A DNA stretch of 64,000 nt from Diaporthe sp. PMI_573 (Eukaryota; Ascomycota; Sordariomycetes; Diaporthales; Diaporthaceae), in contig JAJTUP010000020.1 of the NCBI GenBank assembly GCA_021399435.1, positions 558,001-622,000 of the forward strand, in the 5' to 3' direction. Within the stretch, counting starts at the first letter, position 1; every line of letters starts with the position of its first letter. A model generated the notes under the pieces. It was not told the DNA's origin and did not search any database. It was given only the letters and a program-made list of their open reading frames with translations. Shown one piece after another: positions 12,643 to 24,006 of this stretch. The position numbers were made by a program, and so were the translations under genes.

Positions 12643-14586
12643 TCAATTTGTGGACTCACACCTTGCTACCCTCCTGCGCACTCTGACTCGCCCATCGTTG
12701 TAGGGCACTTTGAGCCAGATGACATCGGTCAATTCTGGTCTGCGATCCAGACATTCGACATCATAATTGAGCACCATATGAGCTACGAACAGCTTAAGCT
12801 CATTTAGGGCAAAGAACCGCCCTGGGCAGGCGAATCTCCCGAAACCGAACCCCAAGAATGCGTTGTCCAGACTAACGGTTGAAGTTGCGTTGCGCGGAGC
12901 TCGAATGTCACCTTCATTGCTCGGGTTGAAGTGCTCGAAGATGTCACGACCAGCACCTGGCTTTGTAAAGCGCAGAGGGTCGTACCGGCGGGCTTCAGGA
13001 TAGATTGTCTCATCCTTGTGGATTGGGTCCAGAGGCACCGCGATAACAGTGCCTTGGGGCACGTCAATCCTGCCTCGCGGACTATCAATGGAGATACCGT
13101 GGGGGTCGACGACCTGTGAAGTAGTTAGCAGGCGGAAATCGAATATTTCAGGAAGTGATGAGACTTGCTGTGCGAGGGAGCCCGATTGATGCAAAAGGCG
13201 TCAATCTCATGGACTCTCGGATCGTGGCGTCAACTAGCTTCAACTTTTCCACGGCGTCTCGCGTCCACGTACCCCCTGCCTCTTCCAGCGCTGACGTGCA
13301 TTCGTCTCGTAATGCAGCGACAAGACTTCGGGACTGCTCGCAACCATATAGGTCGAGAATCATATTTTGGACTGTATAGCTTGTCGAGTGAAGTGAGATG
13401 TCATTTACGTAGAGCAGACGACGTGCAATACGAACAGGGTCGAGCTCCTTATCGTCTTTAGTCTCGTGGGCTTTTTCGATGATCCATTGCAAGCCATCTT
13501 GCTAGGGTACAGATTATCGAATGTAAGCCAATTTGTTCCGTTCTTCGCTATTCTGATATGCATTTGAAACGTACCGGGGGCGTCCAACAGAATCCAGCTT
13601 CGTATTTGGCCCTAGCCATGCTCTTCAATCTGTCTTTGATCAAGGGCAGGCAGAACTTGAGTACCTTGCGGAACCTAAACTCGCACATCCAGCTGACAAC
13701 TCTGCCTGAGACTGGTCTCACAAAGTTCGGGGCAGCTCCGATTGCCATAGCCCCGACAAACACAGCCATGGCGTGGTCACGCAGGCTGTCCAAGAACTCG
13801 ATATTTTGGCCTTGAACACATCATATTGATCAGCTGCGTTGGTCACATGTGTGCATTGCGGCTGAGGACAGCGGGATAACTGGGATTACTCACAGAGAGG
13901 GGCACCACAAAACGCCCCGTTTGACGCCCCTGCAATCAACTTCAAGCATGAATCCCAGATTCGGAACTCTTTCCAATTCTCCGTATCTACTCCCCACTGT
14001 CTGTCAAACCCTCGAGAAAGCTCAATCGCAATCGTTGGAGTGAGCGTTTTCAAATTGCGAATCATCTGGTGGCGGATCACATCGATTTGAAAGCTGTTCT
14101 TCCAGACTTCATGATCCGAGATAGTGTACTTGGACTGTATGGTCTCATGCTGCGTTTCATACACATCCAGAATGCTGGTAGGGAGGTTGTAAACTTTCTT
14201 CAGTTGTCTTGGGGGAATGATCACTGTGGGTCCGCGATCGAGGCACGGGACGACAAAGGGAGAGTTAGATCTAGAAAACTGTGTTGCTCATCACAAAATG
14301 GCAATGGTAAGCAATTGGTGATCGAAGATATGTTGACACGTCCAAGGGGGGCCCCAACCTTCGAATACCCGTCGTAGGCCCAGACCCTCGACTGGCTGAC
14401 AGATCGAAGCGTGGCAAACCACCATGACAGCCATTGCGTGCCGCTACCAACAACGAGTTGCCTGTGTATCCAGCGGCTAGATATAGAATTTCTGGCCTTA
14501 TGAAGCTTATTCAGGAGCAAGACGACAGCCAATGCCGACAGTACCGCCAGAGCCTGATTGTGTATTGAAATTGGCAAAAAGTCCAT
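12643..14586 (-). CDS. Cytochrome P450 (P450-A)
   Basis: Five exons, 14586-14359, 14278-13894, 13810-13575, 13501-13169 and 13113-12643, encode about 550 residues. A single N-terminal membrane anchor (about residues 12-28) implies endoplasmic-reticulum attachment. The heme-binding loop is FGFGRFACPG with the iron ligand near Cys490. The K-helix ExxR is ESMR in exon 4. The proline-rich hinge is replaced by a short basic stretch after the anchor. The fourth intron (13168-13114) starts with GCAAGT rather than GT, and only that choice keeps the frame. It resembles fungal secondary-metabolite P450s such as those acting on diterpenes, but I cannot assign a CYP family. It is divergent from P450-B, and the promoter between them carries a block also found upstream of the diterpene cyclase. 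Oxidation of a diterpene skeleton is inferred from context. Confidence 0.88.
13114..13168 (-). other. GC-AG intron in P450-A
   Basis: The donor is GCAAGT, the usual form of a functional GC donor, and the acceptor is TTCACAG with a branch-like CTAAC upstream. Splicing here joins LPRT to VVDPHG in phase 0; no nearby GT donor keeps the frame. Confidence 0.7.
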
Positions 14587-16250
14587 CTTTGTCGATTGAA
14601 AACAAAGTCAATGTTGGGCCACAGGATATCTGCGGGAACGGCTACACTCTTGAACGGTGAGTATACGTACGCAGCAACGAGACCGGATGAGCGAATATCC
14701 TCTCATATCAAGCCAGAGCCGAGAACTGCTATGTACCAAGTTCTGGCTTGCAATATCAGAGACGGGAGACCATAGTTCGCCAGTTGCAATGCCGCAGGCT
14801 CTTCCGTTTGGAGGAATTGTTTCAAGCCGAGGTGTTAGTGTGACGCCCCATCTCGGTTGAGGTGGAAGATCTCGACAGTATGTGGCTTGAAATTTGTGCA
14901 CTGTCGCAATTCAAGGACCACCTGCAACTACTAGTCTGGCCAGGCCAAAAAGAGTCAGCAGGGAGGGGAGAGAGTACACAGGGTACACTGTGCTGCGACC
15001 GTGCGGCAAGATAAGCCCTCGGATCCAAGCCCTCGGATCCTAATAACTGGGATCACCAGTTTAGGATCTGCATGTGGTCTCACGTGCATGAGATTGGATG
15101 CATCTGATGACAACGTGCACGAATACAACTGGGCAGGCGCTATTCACAAAAGTGCAGTCAGCTGGTAGGATCATTGCCAAGAAGCCAAGTACTAACAATT
15201 GACAGATCATAGGAATATCACACAATCAGGACTTTGCCAGCATTGTGCCGAAGACGTATTAGTCCTGTGAAGCAGGGAGACGTTGGAGGTCCATGGAGAA
15301 TGTTCCTGTGGGAGCAGGCCGAAGGCAAGAGAAACCGCCCGTATCTTTGTACCGGAACAGGCCAAGCTTCAATGCCACAGCGGTTGTGTTGATGTGAAAA
15401 GCCAAGATGCCAAGAATGAACTGCAGGAGGATCAATGAGCTTCACTTAGTGACAACGCCTCTGCAGTGTAGGTGGGTCCAGAGGTTTAGCGGCTGTGATT
15501 ATTTACTGTCTGAAGAAAGAACAAGTAGCGGTAAAGCGATAACGTGATATATCGAGTCTAAACCGGCTAATATGAATTCCGAGTTGAGAGTAGGGTAGGG
15601 ATAAGTGCCAGACTCTGGCTAACTATAATCCTAGATTCTAATAAATCAAACTGTTTCTTCCAATCAGAGGCCTATCTTCAAGATGCAAAATAATCGAAAT
15701 TAAGCACATATGATATGGTTGTAGAATAATCAGGATACCCACAAAAGGGGTTTTGGTAGTACCTTTTGGGGGGGGGGGGAGTGGATGTACTTGGAGTCAC
15801 TGGCATTTTCTTTTTCGCCTTCTGCCTGGCGAGTCTGCGGCGCCACATCCTTCAATGATGCGTTGCCTAATGCAGTGGCTTTACTTGCATAAAGCCCCAC
15901 AATGGTTTGACCTCATTACATACTGTATGCCACACTATGTTGTCGCCTCAAGGAATACTTGCAGAATCTGGCTGCATGTGGCTTTTCCGAGGACAGTCCG
16001 ACCCACCGTCTTACATTGGGCGGTCAGACCCGCGAGTGGTTCAGATCAGCTCGGTGATATCGAACCGAAGCAAGGGTGCGCCGGAGTACTTAGATACCGA
16101 AGTATAAGGCTCGCACCGCAAAAGCTGGTATACAGTTATTGCATGCCTTCGAACGCGCACAGGCATCTCGCAAGCGATATCTTCAACAACTCCAACAGAA
16201 GATTGGCTCTAACTCTATTATTCTCAGTTATTATCCAAGACTGCTTCTAA
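14587..16250. promoter_or_regulatory. Divergent promoter region of P450-A and P450-B
   Basis: These 1.66 kb separate two P450 genes read in opposite directions. They contain a block at 15359-15618 that is clearly related to one upstream of the diterpene cyclase (45765-46053). A G-run of 12 bases lies near 15768-15779. I see no gene here. Confidence 0.6.
15359..15618 (+). repeat. Shared promoter block, copy 1
   Basis: This block aligns in the same orientation with 45765-46053. Two long exact matches are the 21 bases at 15394-15414 (equal to 45814-45834) and the 25 bases at 15423-15447 (equal to 45844-45868). Similarity continues more weakly through ACTGTCTG (15505-15512) to about 15618. It sits about 770 bases from the P450-A start and 630 from the P450-B start. 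It could be a duplicated regulatory region or a remnant of a dispersed element. Confidence 0.85.
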
Positions 16251-18681
16251 ATGTCCCTCAACAATCATGTCTCATCCATGGGGCTGCTCACTTTCTGGCC
16301 CCTTACAAACGCTGGAAGCATAGCTACTGTAGTGGCCGTTGCTGCGATTTGTGGCCTAATCTCCAGCGACAGTGTGAGTAAAGTCAGGATAGAGAAAATG
16401 GTTATTTATGAATCTTCCAGCTTGCTTCACACAAAATTGGACCACTGGCTAATCACGGGCAGCAGAGCTTGTCAAAACGGCCAAGAATTTTCGCGCATTG
16501 GGTCCGAAAGACCATTCTTGCCTGGATCTATCTGTTCGACGGCCCCCGGATGATCCAAGACAGCTTCGAAAAGGTCTTCAAGCTCCTCCTTGGCTGGACT
16601 ACCCAATTGAATGAACCATGTGCCCTGACTAATGTGACTCTACTGTCTAGGCAGATGGCAATCCTTTCGAGATCAATGCTCCCGACAACCGCTACATATT
16701 CGTATCATCCCCAAAGCATATTAAGGAGCTCGATTCGGCCCCCGATACGGTGTTAAGTCTCCAAGCGGCTTCCAAGCAGGTGAGTACCGAAATCGGATGG
16801 TAGATGATACTTGCATAAAACTCGCAAACCCTACCAGGGTACTTCCCGTAACCTACCTGACATTCTTTCTGCACGCAGATGCTACAACCCATGTATACCA
16901 TGCATGGGTTCAATTGGTTTGACAGAAGGGGAACAGAGGGCGTTGGGTTCATTCGCGCTCTGCGCACACTCCTGACCAACAACCTGCCAGAAATCTTACC
17001 GGATCTAAGTATTATAATGAGAGCACGTTTCAATGAGTCACATGCAACCCATCGTGTTGAGAAAGGTAAGTCGATTCGTGATGCCTCGCAAGTTAGCCAT
17101 GGTCGCGAATCTCGCTGACAGGAGAGCCGCCTTTCGCTGAGACAGGACGCCGGTACTCACCAGTCTATCCCATGATAGTCAATTTGGTGGTCCTGTGTAA
17201 TGCGGTGTCGTTCTTCGGGAAGGACTTGGGTAGGAGACAATTTCTCACTTACAACTACAATTTCCTAGTGACGCCATGGAAATTATATCTGTCCTACCCT
17301 CACTGACAATCACATCATCTTTAATAGCTAAGAATGAGCAGTTCATGAAGTCTGCTCTGTGCTACGTGGAGGAGACACTTATATGCGCTGAGATCGTGAA
17401 ACTTCTACCTCCTTCCCTTGCTCAGTACGTCACACATAGGTCCCGAATCTCTTTCATTACCATGTGCCAATGATCAGTGGTTCCAAGATCACTAAGCTAA
17501 GTGCGCTCAGATTAATGGGTGGGATCATGGGCCGAAGACTCAAGTCGCAAAAAATTATCTTTGATGCTCTCTTGCCCATAGCGGAAGACCGATGCCGTGA
17601 GCGCGATTTGAAAGCTGGAGGCCAAGCAGTACCCCATCATGTAAGGTCCCTTTGACCTTTAACACTCCTGTGGCTCTGTTGTGGCTAAACCTGGTTCCGG
17701 TGACATTTGACTAAAGTTTATGCCAGGCCGATTGCATACAATGGATCATGGAAACATCGCCTCGTTCAAGACCATGGACGCCCAAGAGAATCGTGCATGA
17801 GCTCATGGCAATTTGGTTTGGTTCAGTTCATGCACTTTCAACAGTGAGTGGCTTTTCGCGCATTCATTCACCTACCCCTGAATGTTGATGGACCACAATC
17901 GAGTTTTGATATTGATTTCTCTCTGACTGTAGACCATTACCTTTGGAATCCATGACCTATGCCTTCATCCTGAGTACGTCAAACCTCTACGCCAGGAGCT
18001 TCATGCCGAGTATGCCGAGTTCGAGCGCACAGCCAAAGGGCTTCCCCTGCTAGATAGCTTCATCAAGGAGTCCGCACGGCTTACTCCGGTCGAGTCCAGT
18101 AAGTTATCCACAAGCTCTGTCCGTTTCCGAGGCCCCGTTATTCATTTCCTGACCGACAATGCCAATAAAGTGAGCACGCGTCGCTCTGCGCTGAAACCTT
18201 TTACACTCTCCGATGGTACAACCGTGCATCCGGGTGAATGGGCTTGCACACCCGTTCAAAGTATTATGCAGAGCTCCCAGTATTTCCCAGCGCCCCTCGA
18301 GTTCCGAGGCTTCCGCTTCGCTGAAAGCAGAGAGACCAAAACTATGAGCCCCGAGGGCCTTGAATTTCGACAGCCGAGCCCGTCGAAGTTGACAGATACG
18401 GAGCACCCATGGCACGTGTGGGGAACGGGCAGAATGGCCTGGTAAGTGGCGAGCATCAAAGATTGGGGTCACCCAAGCGCTGGAGATGCTAACAACTCCA
18501 TAGTCCAGGCAGATTCTATGCAGTCGCGGTGATGAAGGTGGTACTTGGACAGGTAATTCTGAACTACAACTGCGAGCTGGCAGAACCCGAATCGCCGCGT
18601 TGGTTGATATGGAGATCGACTATGCTGCCAAAGGCGAGCACTGCGGTGGTGTTTACGCCCCTTGAGGAAGGCACAAGATGA
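16251..18681 (+). CDS. Cytochrome P450 (P450-B)
   Basis: Eleven exons (16251-16373, 16463-16573, 16651-16779, 16879-17065, 17122-17229, 17328-17428, 17497-17640, 17727-17843, 17933-18098, 18171-18441, 18504-18681) give about 544 residues in one frame. The N-terminus has a membrane anchor (about residues 22-38). Recognisable features are FDGPRMIQDSF, the NWFDRRGTEGVGF stretch, the I-helix region around AIWFGSVHALST, the ExxR motif ESAR, and the heme loop WGTGRMACPGRFY with the ligand near Cys486. The splice between exons 6 and 7 is the least certain. The high intron density differs from its neighbours. It is divergent from P450-A and probably shares its control. The substrate is unknown; diterpene oxidation is inferred from the cyclase 28 kb away and the shared promoter block. 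Confidence 0.82.
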
Positions 18682-18867
18682 ATGTGTGGAATTGACAGAT
18701 TTCGCAACATGGCGAGAGAATTTGTTTACCTGAAATACTACGTGAGGAATCTTGAGGTGACTGATTAAAGCAAATCCAACTAGATCAAGAAGACCACCAT
18801 GGCACTGTGTAATCAACCTAACAAAAAAGGCAGGGCCTTATTCTGGCGGTATTCTACTCTTGACCTT

Positions 18868-20604
18868 TTACACTGGGGCCGCGACCTTCTCTTTGGCGGG
18901 TACGCCTTTCCTGGCCTCTTCCAGGCCATACTCAGTGTGCAGCTCCTTTGACAGTGGCAGTTCCTTCTGAACATAAACTAGTAATAAGGCAAGGCCACTG
19001 ATTCCCAGACCAAACCACCAGATTTCTTTCAAGCTCTCAACATAAACCTGAACCACCTCAATCCAGACTCTTGAGTCCAGTGTGGCTGATACGCGCTGTG
19101 CCTGGCTAGCGAAAGCGTATGCTCTACCATCTCTGAGCTCATCTCGCATGGAGGGCGAAGAGACCTGGTCCACACGGCTGTTGACTGCTGCATTGAAGAT
19201 GACAGATGGAACAGTGACGCCCCATATGAAACCAAAGGTCTTGATAAAGGAAAACGCAGCCGTTGCGGAGGCCACATCGGTTGGTGACAGACCTGCCAGA
19301 ATGGCAGGCAGCACAGCCGAAATGGTCATCCCCAATCCTCCGGCAGCAATGATTTCGAAAAAGGCCCAGGCGACCGTTGAAGTGTTTTGATCGAGCAGGG
19401 TGAAGAGCCCATACCCCAATACTGAGAGGCCAAAGGCAATGGCATGGATGGGTCTGTAGAAGCCGAATGCACTGAGTGATATGCCAGCGATGGCGGCGAA
19501 GAATAGGCAGCTTATTGCCACTGGGAGGAAGTTGATACCCGACTGACGCACCGAGGTGGTCAAGACGGCTTGAAAGTAGACGGGGAGGAAGTAACCCAGG
19601 GCCTGAAGGGCGACAGACCCTAGAAACGTCAAGGCGAAGCCGACGGCCGACGTGCGATTGCTGAACAGCCGCGTGGGGACGCTGGGGTTTACGGCGAAGT
19701 ATTGCTGAATATGAAAGGCGATCCAGCTGAGGAAGCCAAGTACCAAGCTGAGAATGACACGCCACGACGACCAAGGGTACACCACCCCTCCAGTCACTAA
19801 GCCGAACAAGACCGCGACGATGCTGGGGATGAATATCGCAGTTCCCAGGTAATCGACAGTGCGGAGCCCGGCCAGCACGTTGCTCTTCTTATCTGGCAAG
19901 AAGACCGCAACGGGGGCCAGAGGCAGCACGCAGATAGGTATGTTCATCCAGAAGATCCAGCGCCAATTGGCTTGGGCCAGCACTCCACCAAGGACAGGCC
20001 CCAATGCGGCAGCGACGCCGGCCCAGCCATTAATGATGCCGAGGTATTTTCCACGGTCACGCAGGGGAACGAGGTCGCAGCAGACGATGTCAATGAGGAC
20101 GTAGATACCTCCAGCGCCTATGCCCTGGACGGCTCGGCCAGCGATGAATGCAGCCGAGTTACTGGCGGCGCCGGCAATGCCGCTGCCGACGATGAAGAGC
20201 ACGATTGATGCCACGGTAGGCAGCTTCCGGCCAAGGATGTCGGCAAGCTGGCCCACGAGAGGCTGGAGGACCGAAGACGCGAAGACGAACGAGTTGCCGA
20301 TCCAGACGTAGTCGGCAGCGCCCCCAATCTCTTGGGTGATGGTCGGCAGTGCCGTCGTGACGATCATGGTATCTAGAGCCGAAATAAAGGCAAGAAGGCT
20401 CAGCGCAACAATGATGATCCAAAATTTTGGTGGGTGCCTCTTGCGTGGGGTAGGCTCGGGGTCAGGCCGCGAAGGTGCTGCATTCTTGCTGGGTTCCATG
20501 GTCTCCGAGCATGGCGCTGCGCTTGTCACGTCCGTAGTTGTCGTCGTTTCGCAATAGTCGGCGGGTGGCTTCCCGCAGTCACTGACAGGCGCTTTATTCG
20601 CCAT
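18868..20604 (-). CDS. MFS multidrug exporter, DHA2 family (14 membrane segments)
   Basis: A single exon of 577 residues. I start at 20604 because the frame is open upstream to an earlier ATG at 20721, but the shorter form gives the usual hydrophilic N-terminal tail. The first membrane segment ends in the family motif FISALDTMIVTTALPTI, followed by WIGNSFVFASSVLQPL and GQLADILGRK (motif A). Motif C-like AALGPVLGGVL follows. About 14 membrane segments are expected. Such pumps expel drugs or secondary metabolites in exchange for protons and are common in fungal biosynthetic clusters. Its 3' end converges with P450-B 186 bases away, and its 5' side is divergent from the FAD-linked oxidase, so export of the local product is plausible but not proven. 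Confidence 0.9.
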   Translation of the reverse strand: MANKAPVSDCGKPPADYCETTTTTDVTSAAPCSETMEPSKNAAPSRPDPEPTPRKRHPPKFWIIIVALSLLAFISALDTMIVTTALPTITQEIGGAADYVWIGNSFVFASSVLQPLVGQLADILGRKLPTVASIVLFIVGSGIAGAASNSAAFIAGRAVQGIGAGGIYVLIDIVCCDLVPLRDRGKYLGIINGWAGVAAALGPVLGGVLAQANWRWIFWMNIPICVLPLAPVAVFLPDKKSNVLAGLRTVDYLGTAIFIPSIVAVLFGLVTGGVVYPWSSWRVILSLVLGFLSWIAFHIQQYFAVNPSVPTRLFSNRTSAVGFALTFLGSVALQALGYFLPVYFQAVLTTSVRQSGINFLPVAISCLFFAAIAGISLSAFGFYRPIHAIAFGLSVLGYGLFTLLDQNTSTVAWAFFEIIAAGGLGMTISAVLPAILAGLSPTDVASATAAFSFIKTFGFIWGVTVPSVIFNAAVNSRVDQVSSPSMRDELRDGRAYAFASQAQRVSATLDSRVWIEVVQVYVESLKEIWWFGLGISGLALLLVYVQKELPLSKELHTEYGLEEARKGVPAKEKVAAPV

Positions 20605-21562
20605 GTTGGATCGGAAATGTCTGCTGGTAGCCAACGTGGCGATGTCTAATGCTGTTGCTGTTGATGGAGAAGAAGCAGTACATGCAAATGGGCAAAGGAC
20701 AATGTTACAAAACACAAACAATGAACATGCTACACGCGCAGCCTTGCAACTCTAACGGAGTATAGAAATCACCTGCCCGTCTCGTGTCCTTATCCGACAT
20801 CACACAGGGTCTCACACTCACAGTGCAAAAAAGGGGGGACGAAAGACCCTAGCAGCCAACAGGTGTAAGTAGCCTTAGCACTGCTCAACGTTAAACCTAT
20901 AACGATTTACCCGCCGTGCCAAGACTTGTTGGACGTCGGTGTCCTGCATGTCCTTCCGGCCCCCGCGTCCGGGCCGAGCACCCCCAGACGCCATCTCCCA
21001 CAGACCCGCCTACATAGGTACCTAAGCAGAGCCCGATGGCCTGTCACTTGATCCTTGCCTTCACCCCGCCCACACCCCTGGGCTCGCATACCATACCCGG
21101 GGACACTCGAGCAGAGCCTCGCGGAGAGCGTATGAAATCGCCGAGCTACCGAAATTGCCGCACCCCTCCCCGTTCTCCCAGTCGCGGCCCTCAAACACAA
21201 GGCCCTGGAGGATTGCCAAGACCGGTGAGTGCAGCGGCGAGGAGACATGGGAAGTTGATTGTATTATCAGTGCCACCCAAGGGTCGTCAAAGAAACTTGT
21301 CTTGGCGTTGACTGACCAGGCAGCCATGACACTCAGCTGCGCCTCGCGGCATGTTGGTAATGTTTTGTCGACGGCAACTGGGTACGAGTGGAGGCGTGAG
21401 TGTCTCTCGTTGAATGCGGCTCGAACGTTGGGACCTTCGGGGTCTCGCGTATCCCCCTTTTCTTTCCGTATTGCAGGTCTCCTCACCTCCGATCATACAG
21501 ACTGGTCTGTAAACTTTCCGTCTTACCTTTGCTATCACTGAATCATCTATCGTCCGCCCACA
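20605..21562. promoter_or_regulatory. Divergent promoter region of efflux pump and FAD-linked oxidase
   Basis: This 0.96-kb stretch separates two diverging genes and should hold both promoters. Open frames in it are short and without domains. I cannot assign individual binding sites. Confidence 0.45.
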
Positions 21563-23103
21563 ATGGCATACTCCAGTGCTATCGATGCCTTGAAACAAGC
21601 CATCCCGAACGGCGTCTTCACCGAACGCGGAGAAGAGCTGTACGAGAAGCTGAACGGCTCGTATCTCTCAGGATTTGAGAGTGATCTCAAGCCGGTTTGG
21701 ATCGTCCAGCCGCGAACAAAGGAGGACGTCGCAGCATTCCTGAAGGTGGTTAGCCGCCATTCAGACACCATCGAATTCGCCATTCGTGGCGGAGGGCAGC
21801 AGCCTCTTCCCGGGTGTGCAAACATTCAGGATGGAATTACTCTGGACCTCAGCCTCTTGACCGGCATCGAGTCCAAGGACGGACTTGTTAAGGTCGGGGC
21901 AGGTGAGCGATGGGGCTCGGTGTACAAAACACTGGAGGAAGAGGGTCTTGCTGTTGCAGGTGGAAGGTCTGCATCAAATGGTATTGGAGGCCTGGCTCTT
22001 GAGGGTTGGTCACCCCAAATCTCTGTTCCTTGCCGAAATGTACTAACTTGACGACGCAGGAGGATTGTCCTTCTTCTCTAGTGGTCAGGGCTTCATCTGC
22101 GACAATGTTGTCAATTACGAGGTTGTTCTTGCCTCCGGTGACATCGTCAATGCAAATACCAATGACAACGCCGATCTTTGGACTGGCCTCAAAGGTTCTG
22201 CAAACAATTTGGGAATCATAACTCGCTACGACCTGCGTACTTTCGAACAAGGCAAGATTTGGGGCGGGTTTCTCTTCTATTTTGCCCCATCTTTCCCCAG
22301 CCAGCTCGAAGCCCTTGTCAAGGTGCTACACGACCCTGTCGAGAGCAAGAGAACTCATCTCATGGTGAGCACTGGCTACTCGGCCATGTTTGGAGGCGAC
22401 GTCATGTGCCTGAATCAGCCATACTATCTCGACGCGGTTGAGAACCCGCCTGTGCTCGACGTCTTCAGCAAGATGCAGCCCCAGATAGACGTTTTGAACA
22501 CCATGCGACTGCAAACCCTCACAGAGGCAGGACTAGAGCAGGCAGGGGGAACTCAGACCCAAGTGCGGTATGTTGTCAACTGTTCTAGTCTCTGTGGTAC
22601 GAATGCTAATCCGCCGCAGATGCGCTTACATGAATATCACCGTAAAGGCGGATGTGGCCACCTTGCAGGCGGCAACAGACATCTATACTGGAGGCCTTGG
22701 CCCAGTCAAGTCTGTTGCGGGTCTTACTGCCTCTTTCACCCTGCAGCCGTACCCAGTCTCCCTGATGGAGCAGTCAGAAGCAACCGGAGGTAACTCTCTT
22801 GGGCTCAAGTCCTCTGACGGTCCTCTTGTGTCTCTCCTGCTGCTTTCATACTGGCAGAACAGAGATGATGATGATACCGTCATATCCTTTATGAAGGAGT
22901 CACTCGAGAAGATGAAACAAGATGCAGCATCACGCCAGCAGCTTCTGCCCTTCGTGTATATGAACTACGCGTGGACTCACCAAGACCCCATCAACTCGTA
23001 CGGCCCTGAGAACAAGAAGAAGCTCCAGGACGCAAGCAAGAAGTACGATCCTCAGGGCGTGTTCCAGAAGGCCTGTCCTGGGGGGTTCAAGCTTTTCCCC
23101 TGA
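21563..23103 (+). CDS. FAD-linked oxidase (berberine-bridge-enzyme-like/PCMH-type)
   Basis: Three exons, 21563-22004, 22060-22567 and 22620-23103, encode about 477 residues. The FAD domain shows WIVQPRTKEDVAAFLK, then RGGGQQPLPGCANI near residue 75, then GGLSFFSSGQGFICDNVVNY. The C-terminus ends in KYDPQGVFQKACPGGFKL, typical of the family. Usually a histidine in RxGGH binds FAD covalently; here the position is glutamine (Gln79), so FAD is probably held non-covalently. No signal peptide is present, unlike many secreted members. Fungal relatives carry out oxidations, dehydrogenations and ring closures in secondary metabolism. It is divergent from the efflux pump and lies beside a second flavoenzyme, consistent with a tailoring role. 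Confidence 0.87.
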
Positions 23104-24006
23104 GTTGTAGTCATTGAATGCGGGGGCAGCTTTTCTTCCTCCAACCCCGACTAGGTACTTGGGTAGTTGGCAAGGTACCATTGAACGTAGCATCGCCAAA
23201 GATCCAGAACTTCAAGTCACACGCTTTTTGGAAATGCTGCCAATGTCTGCCTTCTCTGATGCAGATCAATACATCGGCCATGAGCCGCGCCCAGTGACCT
23301 AGACTTGGCAACAAAGCCTTGAATGAAGCTCCTCCGCCCTTCGAGCAGCAGAACGGGATTACTGATCCAGAATGCATGCACAAGTATTGCATATGTCATA
23401 GCACCAAATAGGCAGGTACAGGCCTTTTTCTTTTCTGCGCCGCAGGCTAACAGAGCAACGAGGTCGTATACTGTGCAAAAAGCTGCATATACGTGACACA
23501 CATGTTCCCGGTTTAGATGCATGGCATGGGTGCTAAGTACCTGGGTAGGTGGGTACCAACAGCTAACACGGTACTCTACCATGATGAATGGCTGCACGCA
23601 GCGCCTCATAAGTGCAGACTGCAAATTTAACGACACGGGGGATGCATTGAGGAGCTGCGGTTGTACAACACCTGTTGGAAATTGCAATTCAGCGGGGATT
23701 GACCCACATGACTTGGCGAGAACAGGGCGACAACTTCGCCGACCAGCCATCGCGATCAACAATCAGCTTCATGCCAGCCACGTAATCATTGCGGGTGACT
23801 GCTGCAATTCTATTCCACCTCTCCTTGATACATGCACTTCCTGTAATTGCGGACGGACTTTTGTAATCCGAGCCTCAACTGCCGCAATCAGCGGACATTC
23901 CGGGCCGTCATAATTATCACTTTGACTCCTATACCAGCAACTTGTTTCCCAGATCAATCCGCTCAAAGTCTCTGGGCTTTGAAATTGCTGTCGTCTGCTT
24001 TTGACA
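23104..24006. other. Intergenic between two flavoenzyme genes
   Basis: Holds the 3' end of the FAD-linked oxidase transcript and the promoter of the next gene. I recognise no gene or repeat beyond short GTACC/TACCTGG-like runs near 23540-23560. Confidence 0.4.

Noticed and set aside
15768..15779. G homopolymer runs (also near 26010) as functional elements
   Set aside because: Simple sequence prone to slippage and assembly error; nothing nearby suggests a role.
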